Assembly: GCA_910586025.1 (NCBI GenBank)
Contig: CAJUIO010000112.1
Coordinates: forward strand, 1-10,676
Direction: 5' to 3'
DNA length: 10,676 nt
Source: an uncultured Lachnospiraceae bacterium
Lineage (GTDB): Bacteria; Bacillota; Clostridia; Lachnospirales; Lachnospiraceae
Shown: piece by piece, positions 6,150-10,676 of the stretch
Numbering within the stretch: position 1 is the first letter of the stretch
Layout: each line of letters starts with the position of its first letter
Position numbers and translations under genes: made by a program
Notes under the pieces: generated by a model
Told to the model about the DNA's origin: nothing
Databases searched by the model: none
The model's input: only the letters and a program-made list of their open reading frames with translations

Positions 6150-6386
6150 TAGGTAATTGCAAAACTTGTAAATTTGCAGAATATTCAGACAATACTTTCT
6201 TCGAAAAGCCTTATTCGTCATGGAATCAAGACCATAGAAGGCAGGAGAGCCTTTGCTCGACTGACTTATGTTTTGCATAAGAGCTTGCTCGTTGCGTCTG
6301 GGCCTTGATGGAATGCTTGGCGAAACAGGATTTGAGGAGAAATATTGTCTGAATATTTCAGCAACTTACTGTTTCGCAATTACCTA
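6150..6386. mobile_element. Palindromic MITE-like element of about 237 bp
   Basis: The ends are inverted repeats: TAGGTAATTGC at 6150-6160 and GCAATTACCTA at 6376-6386. The match continues inward: AATATTCAGACAATA in the left arm (starting near 6180) is found reverse-complemented in the right arm (TATTGTCTGAATATT, near 6343-6357). Further in, CATGGAATCAAGACC and GGCCTTGATGGAATG pair with a few mismatches, and CTTATG-TTTTG-CATAAG forms the centre. The whole segment can thus fold into one long imperfect hairpin and encodes nothing. Near-identical flanks (CTAAAATTGTGAA at 6137-6149, CTAAAAATTGTGAA at 6384-6397) look like a target duplication, overlapping the right inverted-repeat end by 3 bases. 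It could instead be a structured leader RNA. Confidence 0.6.
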
Positions 6387-6397
6387 AAAATTGTGAA
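6384..6397 (+). repeat. Right flanking direct repeat of the palindromic element
   Basis: CTAAAAATTGTGAA is the partner of 6137-6149. It sits just before the AAGGAG of the antitoxin gene (6404-6409). Fusing the two copies would rebuild an ordinary short leader between promoter and ribosome binding site. Confidence 0.5.
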
Positions 6398-6418
6398 AAA
6401 AGAAAGGAGCGAAGCATT

Positions 6419-6682
6419 ATGCCGCTTATTATGCCTATTAAGGATTTACGCAATACAACAGAGATTTCCAATATTGCCCACAAGGAACAGGAGCCTATTT
6501 TTATTACCAAAAATGGATATAGCGATTTAGTTGTAATGAGTAGTGAATTGTATGATAGATTCGCAAGAATTAACCGCATCGACCAGGCAATTTACGAATC
6601 CGAGAAGGTAATGGCGGACGGAGCAGAAGCGGTGGGTGCTGAGACAGTTTTTGCAGAATTGGAGAAAAAGTATTTTGGATAA
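6419..6682 (+). CDS. Type II antitoxin, Phd/YefM family
   Basis: The 87-residue protein has the Phd/YefM layout. The N-terminal DNA-binding half is MPLIMPIKDLRNTTEISNIA, then EPIFITKNGYSDLVVMSSELYD (residues about 28-49), the hallmark strand and turn of the family. A variable acidic C-terminal tail (to ELEKKYFG) normally wraps and neutralises the toxin. ATG 6419 has AAGGAG at 6404-6409; MPIKD at 6431 is an alternative start. The 3' end overlaps the toxin gene, as is usual for these modules. It should also repress its own promoter together with the toxin. The dedicated promoter lies at 6098-6126, separated by the palindromic element. Confidence 0.92.
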   Translation: MPLIMPIKDLRNTTEISNIAHKEQEPIFITKNGYSDLVVMSSELYDRFARINRIDQAIYESEKVMADGAEAVGAETVFAELEKKYFG

Positions 6683-6977
6683 ATACAAAGTAAAAATCAG
6701 TCCAAGAGCAATAGGCGAATTGGACAGTATTTATAAATATATAGCAAATGTGAAATTGGCTCCTGAAAATGTAAAAGGTCAGGTTGACCGAATTAAAACA
6801 GCTGTTTTAAATCCAGACACCTTTCCACAGCCCCATCAACAGCGTAATGAGGGCAGGTATGGCGAAAGGGGTTACAGACAGTTGCTGCTTGATAATTATA
6901 TTGTTATTTTCCGTATTGATGAGGCGGACGAAACAGTTTATGTGGTAACGGTTCAGTATCAGGGGCGGAATTTATAA
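6675..6977 (+). CDS. Type II toxin, RelE/ParE superfamily
   Basis: The predicted 100-residue toxin begins at TTG 6675 (DKYKVKISPRAIGELDSIYKYI onward), overlapping the antitoxin stop by 8 bases. GGAG at 6661-6664 serves as ribosome binding site. An ATG at 6636 in the same frame would add MLRQFLQNWRKSI, which lies wholly inside the antitoxin gene and is not family-like. The fold is typical: helical hairpin (residues 8-45), then beta strands with GYRQLLLDNYIVIFRIDE and VYVVTVQYQGRNL. RelE relatives cut mRNA on the ribosome and ParE relatives poison gyrase. The sequence looks closer to the ParE/RelE 'plasmid stabilisation' type, but the target cannot be decided. Placed between hsdS and hsdR, the module would stabilise the island. 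Confidence 0.88.
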   Translation: MDKYKVKISPRAIGELDSIYKYIANVKLAPENVKGQVDRIKTAVLNPDTFPQPHQQRNEGRYGERGYRQLLLDNYIVIFRIDEADETVYVVTVQYQGRNL

Positions 6978-7004
6978 GATAATTCCAGAATGACGAATCA
7001 CAAA

Positions 7005-7021
7005 TTTTCCCAACAGGAAAA
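7005..7021. other. Small inverted repeat between the toxin gene and hsdR
   Basis: TTTTCC, loop CAACA, GGAAAA form a 6-bp hairpin. There is no T-run after it, so termination would be weak. It could slightly reduce read-through into hsdR or be of no importance. Confidence 0.25.
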
Positions 7022-7052
7022 GAATAGCTAAATTGATTAAGGTGAGCGAATT

Positions 7053-10000
7053 ATGTCAAACTTCGAATTTCTGAAATCTACAGCGGAATACGCCCTCTTT
7101 GCGCCGTCCTGCTTGGAGGCGGAAAAAATCTATGCGTCCGTTCCTGCCATGTGCGCCGTGGGCTGCCGGAAGGCATTGGAGCTGGCCGTTAAGTGGGTAT
7201 ATTCTGCGGACAATACCATGAAAATGCCATACCGGGATAATCTGCAGTCTCTGATTCACGAGCCTGACTTTCGCTTTGCGGTGGATCACAATACCTGGGG
7301 AAAGCTCCCCTTTATCATTAAGCTGGGTAATCTGGCAGTGCATACCGGGCGAAGCGTACAGGCGGCTGATGCCCTGGCATCTTTGCGTGCATTGTTCGAG
7401 TTTGTTCAATGGATTGATTATTGCTATGGTCCGGATTATCGGGAGCGTGTTTTTGACGAGACGCTGATCCCGACGGAAAAGATTGTCGTGGATACAAGGA
7501 AGATCAGGGAACAGGAGAGCCTTCTGGGGGAGAAGGAGGCACAGATCAAAGCGCTGCGCAGGCAGATTGAACAGATGTCCGCACAATATACGGCGCAAAA
7601 AGAGCAGCATAAGCAGGAGCGTACCTTTGAGGCGGAGGATCTTTCGGAGTTCAAAACCCGCAAAACATACATTGACGTGGATATGAAGGAAATGGGATGG
7701 AAGTTCTCCGGAACCGATGCCGACGTGCAGGAGGAATATCCCGTGGATGGAATGGCGGGAGTCGTGGGACAGACAGGATTCGTGGACTATGTGCTTTTTG
7801 GCAAGGATGGCCTTCCCCTTGCACTGGTAGAGGCCAAACGAACCAGCAGGGATCCCAATACCGGGCGCAGACAGGCGCTTCTGTACGCAGACTGTCTGGA
7901 AAGAAGATTCAACCGCCGTCCCATGATGTTCACCACCAACGGATTTGAGACCTATTTCTGGGACGATCAAACCAGCCCGCAGCGCAAAGTCAGCCGGATT
8001 TTCAGCAAAGAGGATCTGCAGAAGCTCATGAATGGGAGATCGCAGCGGCTGGATCTGATGAGTGTCCCCATAGATGACAAAATTACGGATCGCTATTACC
8101 AGAAGGAAGCCATCCGGGCGGTCTGCGAACAGATCAGCCAGGGATTTCGCAAGCACCTGCTGGTAATGGCAACCGGGACGGGAAAAACAAGGACCGCATC
8201 CAGTCTTACGGATGTTTTAAGCCGGGGAAAATACGTGACCAATGTTCTGTTCCTGGCGGACCGCACGGCTCTGGTAAAGCAGGCCAGGGATGACTTCAGG
8301 AATTATCTGCCGGATATGTCGCTCTGCAATCTTTGCTCCAACAAGGATGACCGGCAGGCCCGTATCGTGTTTTCCACCTATCCGGCTATGCTGAACGCCC
8401 TTGATGATGGGAGATCAAAGGATGGCCGGCGGTTATTTACGCCCACGCATTTTGACCTGATTATTATAGATGAGAGCCATCGCAGTATTTTCAAAAAGTA
8501 CCGGGCGATTTTCGAATACTTCGATGCGATTCTGGTGGGACTGACCGCAACTCCCAAGACGGACGTGGACCGGAATACCTATGACTTCTTTGAGATGGAG
8601 CATGGAGTCCCTACCTATGCCTACGATTATGAGACAGCGGTGTATCAGGATCATGTGCTGGTGCCTTACTACAATTATGAGGTCAGGACGAAATTTCTCG
8701 AGGAGGGGATTACCTACGATGATCTTTCCCGGGAAGATAAGGAACGGTATGAGGATGATTTTCTTGAGGACGGGCTGATGCCCGAATTTATTCCCTCGGA
8801 AAAGCTTAACCGGTTTGTATTTAACGAGACCACGGTGGATCTTGTACTTCAGGATCTCATGGAGCGGGGGATCCGCGTGGCGGGTGGCGACCGCCTTGGG
8901 AAGACCATTATTTTTGCCCAGAATAAGCGTCATGCGGAGTTTATTCTGGAGCGTTTTAATAAGCTGTACCCGCAGTACTGCGGAACCTTTGCCCAGCGCG
9001 TGATCTGCGACGACGCATATGCACAGACGGTCATTGACGATTTCAAGATGCCGGAGAGGGAGCCGCACATTGTGGTGTCGGTGGATATGATGGATACGGG
9101 AATTGACGTGCCGGAGGCGGTCAATCTGGTGTTCTTCAAAAAGGTGCGTTCCAAGGCGAAATTCTGGCAGATGATCGGGAGAGGCACCCGGCTGTGCAAG
9201 GGCCTGTCCTGCCTGGATCAGATTGACGGGGAATACACGGACAAGCGTCGTTTCCTGATCTTTGATTATTGCGGAAACTTTGAATTTTTCCGGGAACACA
9301 AGGAAGGCTATGAGAGCAGGGATACTAAGACCTTGTCGGAAAATATTTTTGGGAAGCAGATCCGGCTGATTATGGCGCTGCAGGAGAGCGCCTTTGCCGG
9401 GGACGATTACCAGGCCTGGCGCAGCGAGATTGCGGGGGCTTGTCAGGACCGGATCCTGGAGTTACGGCCGGATCTGATTACGGTAAAGCTTCGAATGGAG
9501 TATGTGGAAAAATACAGGAAGCCGGAAGCGTTCGTCTTTATCAGTGAGAGCGACAGGGGCGAGCTTCTCTCGCAGCTTGCGCCCCTCGTTTATCTGAAGG
9601 ATACGGATGAATTTGCAAAGCGGTTTGACAATTTTATGTACGGGCTGATGCTTGCCCATGCGGAGCAGATGCCGGCGTTTCGATATGCGAGAAAACAGCT
9701 CTGCGAAATGGCCTCTCTTTTGGAACAAAAGATCAGTATTCCCCAGGTCAGGGAGAAGCTGCCCCTGATCCGGGAGATTCAGTGCGATGCTTTCTGGAAG
9801 GCCAACGATCTTCTCCTGCTTGAGAAAGTGCGCAGAGAACTGCGGGGGCTGATCAAGTTTTTGGAGGAGAGCGGCGATAGGGAGAAGCATATCGTGACCA
9901 GGCTCACGGATCCTGTGATTGACCGTAAGGAGGGTGCTCTGCTGGATGCCGCCTATGATTTTGAGGATTACAGAGCAAAGGTAAACCGGTATGTGAATGA

Positions 10001-10430
10001 AAATGGGGATACACTGGCAATTCATAAGCTGACACATAATATTCCCCTGACGGACGGTGATTATCAGGAATTAGAGCGGGTTCTGACCAGCGAGCTGGGA
10101 AGCAGGCAGGACTATGAACGCGAATTCGGGGATACGCCTTTCGGGCTGCTGATTCGGAGGATCGCAAAGCTTGACCATGATGCCGCCATGCAGGCATTTT
10201 CGGCATTTATCAATGATGAATCCCTGAACCAGAAGCAGATTGCCTTTGTCCGAAAGATCATCAATCATATTGAGCGGAACGGTTACATGGAGAATGTCTC
10301 TCTTCTGACCAAACCGCCTTTTGACAAGCCGGTAAGCTTCCTGAAATTATTTGATGCCAAGACCAGGACGGCGCTCATGTCAGCGATCAATACGGTTCGG
10401 GATAATGCGGTCAGGATTGAGGCATCCTGA
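7053..10430 (+). CDS. hsdR: Type I restriction enzyme endonuclease/translocase subunit HsdR
   Basis: Motor and nuclease subunit; it translocates DNA with ATP and cuts far from an unmethylated target. It has 1,125 residues. Residues 1 to about 130 fit DUF4145 (AEKIYASVPAMCAVGCRKALELAV), followed by a coiled coil (about 148-190). The PD-(D/E)xK nuclease follows, with Asp245 (VDYVLFG) and Glu260-Ala-Lys262 (LVEAKR). The SF2 helicase has Walker A ATGTGKT at 373-379, DESH at 473-476 and GLTATP at 496-501. The second lobe has MDTGIDVPEAVN and QMIGRGTR (Gln706 to Arg713). The remaining roughly 370 residues resemble the EcoEI-type C-terminal domain that contacts HsdM/HsdS. All key residues are intact. 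ATG 7053 is preceded by AAGGTGA at 7039-7045. It is separated from hsdMS by the island; no clear promoter is visible in the 75-base gap, so it may be read from the toxin-antitoxin promoter. Confidence 0.96.
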   Translation: MSNFEFLKSTAEYALFAPSCLEAEKIYASVPAMCAVGCRKALELAVKWVYSADNTMKMPYRDNLQSLIHEPDFRFAVDHNTWGKLPFIIKLGNLAVHTGRSVQAADALASLRALFEFVQWIDYCYGPDYRERVFDETLIPTEKIVVDTRKIREQESLLGEKEAQIKALRRQIEQMSAQYTAQKEQHKQERTFEAEDLSEFKTRKTYIDVDMKEMGWKFSGTDADVQEEYPVDGMAGVVGQTGFVDYVLFGKDGLPLALVEAKRTSRDPNTGRRQALLYADCLERRFNRRPMMFTTNGFETYFWDDQTSPQRKVSRIFSKEDLQKLMNGRSQRLDLMSVPIDDKITDRYYQKEAIRAVCEQISQGFRKHLLVMATGTGKTRTASSLTDVLSRGKYVTNVLFLADRTALVKQARDDFRNYLPDMSLCNLCSNKDDRQARIVFSTYPAMLNALDDGRSKDGRRLFTPTHFDLIIIDESHRSIFKKYRAIFEYFDAILVGLTATPKTDVDRNTYDFFEMEHGVPTYAYDYETAVYQDHVLVPYYNYEVRTKFLEEGITYDDLSREDKERYEDDFLEDGLMPEFIPSEKLNRFVFNETTVDLVLQDLMERGIRVAGGDRLGKTIIFAQNKRHAEFILERFNKLYPQYCGTFAQRVICDDAYAQTVIDDFKMPEREPHIVVSVDMMDTGIDVPEAVNLVFFKKVRSKAKFWQMIGRGTRLCKGLSCLDQIDGEYTDKRRFLIFDYCGNFEFFREHKEGYESRDTKTLSENIFGKQIRLIMALQESAFAGDDYQAWRSEIAGACQDRILELRPDLITVKLRMEYVEKYRKPEAFVFISESDRGELLSQLAPLVYLKDTDEFAKRFDNFMYGLMLAHAEQMPAFRYARKQLCEMASLLEQKISIPQVREKLPLIREIQCDAFWKANDLLLLEKVRRELRGLIKFLEESGDREKHIVTRLTDPVIDRKEGALLDAAYDFEDYRAKVNRYVNENGDTLAIHKLTHNIPLTDGDYQELERVLTSELGSRQDYEREFGDTPFGLLIRRIAKLDHDAAMQAFSAFINDESLNQKQIAFVRKIINHIERNGYMENVSLLTKPPFDKPVSFLKLFDAKTRTALMSAINTVRDNAVRIEAS

Positions 10431-10443
10431 TATCCGTACATTG

Positions 10444-10504
10444 AAAATTTCCAGCTGTGCGGCTGGCGTTCCGGCCCTGTCTGCCGCACAGTCGGAAAAA
10501 TTTT
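10444..10504. terminator. Hairpin terminator after hsdR
   Basis: CTGTGCGGC (10455-10463) pairs with GCCGCACAG (10483-10491). After a 2-base mismatch the stem continues with TTCC/GGAA and flanking A/T runs (AAAATTT on the left, AAAAATTTT on the right). The A/T symmetry would let it act in both directions. It closes the restriction locus. Confidence 0.75.
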
Positions 10505-10592
10505 AAATTAACTGGAGGCGGGGGAAAGGGTATTGAGAAAAGAGGGAAAATGGGCAAAACAGATTTTTGCCAGAAGGACTTGGAGGACAACT

Positions 10593-10676
10593 ATGAATCA
10601 GAAAAACAGAGAATCCGTTACACAAAAGTTTGAATTCCGCAATATCCGCCCGGAGGAAACCGATCAGGCGGTTATG
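10593..10676 (+). CDS. Start of a probable GNAT N-acetyltransferase (cut by window end)
   Basis: Only 28 codons are present: MNQKNRESVTQKFEFRNI, then RPEETDQAVM. The phrase FRNIRPEETDQAV is typical of the first strand and helix of GNAT acetyltransferases, but the acetyl-CoA site is outside the window. GGAGG at 10582-10586 supports ATG 10593. An in-frame TTG at 10533, also preceded by a GGAGG, would add 20 residues. It lies beyond the terminator and is probably unrelated chromosomal sequence flanking the restriction locus. Confidence 0.6.
   Translation, partial: MNQKNRESVTQKFEFRNIRPEETDQAVM

Noticed and set aside
5959..6156. Open frame of 65 codons downstream of the phosphatase
   Set aside because: It has no good ribosome binding site or family resemblance, and it runs through the promoter and into the end of the palindromic element.
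6150..6386. CRISPR array or tRNA/other stable RNA gene in the gap
   Set aside because: There are no regularly spaced repeats and no cloverleaf; the only repeat structure is the single large palindrome.
6345..6530. Open frame of 61 codons overlapping the palindromic element and the antitoxin gene
   Set aside because: It overlaps the well-supported antitoxin in another frame and begins within the inverted repeat.
6636..6674. ATG 6636 as the toxin start
   Set aside because: The added residues lie inside the antitoxin gene and do not look like the RelE/ParE N terminus; TTG 6675 gives the expected KYKVKISPRA start with GGAG upstream.
7056..8156. Long open frame of 366 codons on the minus strand opposite hsdR
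   Set aside because: Its translation has no recognisable domain and it lies entirely over intact HsdR coding sequence, so it is a shadow frame caused by codon bias.

Overview
The window holds a complete type I restriction-modification locus (hsdM, hsdS, hsdR) whose interior is a variable island. Codon use, strong AGGAG-type ribosome binding sites, moderate GC content and family matches (DUF3990, DUF4145-HsdR, YefM/RelE) suggest a Firmicute, most likely a gut clostridium of the Lachnospiraceae type. This is inference from sequence style; no taxonomic marker is present.

Layout, all genes on the + strand. At 13-1545 is hsdM and at 1542-2627 hsdS, overlapping by 4 bases. They are followed by a tightly coupled pair, a DUF3990 protein (2641-3111, probable ADP-ribosyltransferase-fold toxin) and a small DUF3791-like partner (3101-3538). 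A decayed YoeB/Txe toxin fragment lies at 3580-3654. At 3707-4702 is a XerC/D-like tyrosine recombinase. Directly behind its stop codon is a second, 5'-truncated hsdS (4695-5300). This carries a perfect 550-bp copy (4708-5257) of the second half of the main hsdS (2008-2557), in the same orientation. A histidine phosphatase (5329-5910) follows. A 508-bp non-coding stretch then holds a strong promoter and a roughly 237-bp palindromic, MITE-like element. Next come a YefM-type antitoxin and a RelE/ParE-type toxin (6419-6977), then hsdR (7053-10430), a hairpin terminator, and the first 28 codons of a probable GNAT acetyltransferase at the window edge.

How it works together: HsdM2-HsdS1 should methylate and HsdR2-HsdM2-HsdS1 should cut unmethylated DNA, with HsdS setting the target. 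The most notable feature is the recombinase enclosed by long direct repeats of the HsdS second target-recognition half, together with a toxin-antitoxin-like pair. That layout recalls the pneumococcal SpnIV 'tvr' locus, which shuffles hsdS by excision and reintegration, rather than the commoner inverting hsdS loci. Excision of the 2,700-bp unit would remove the recombinase and the DUF3990/DUF3791 pair and replace the C-terminal tail of HsdS. The recombinase start codon lies in the base of a 12-bp hairpin, which suggests translational control. The truncated hsdS ends at a CTT-TGA site from which a +1 shift would read in frame into the phosphatase.
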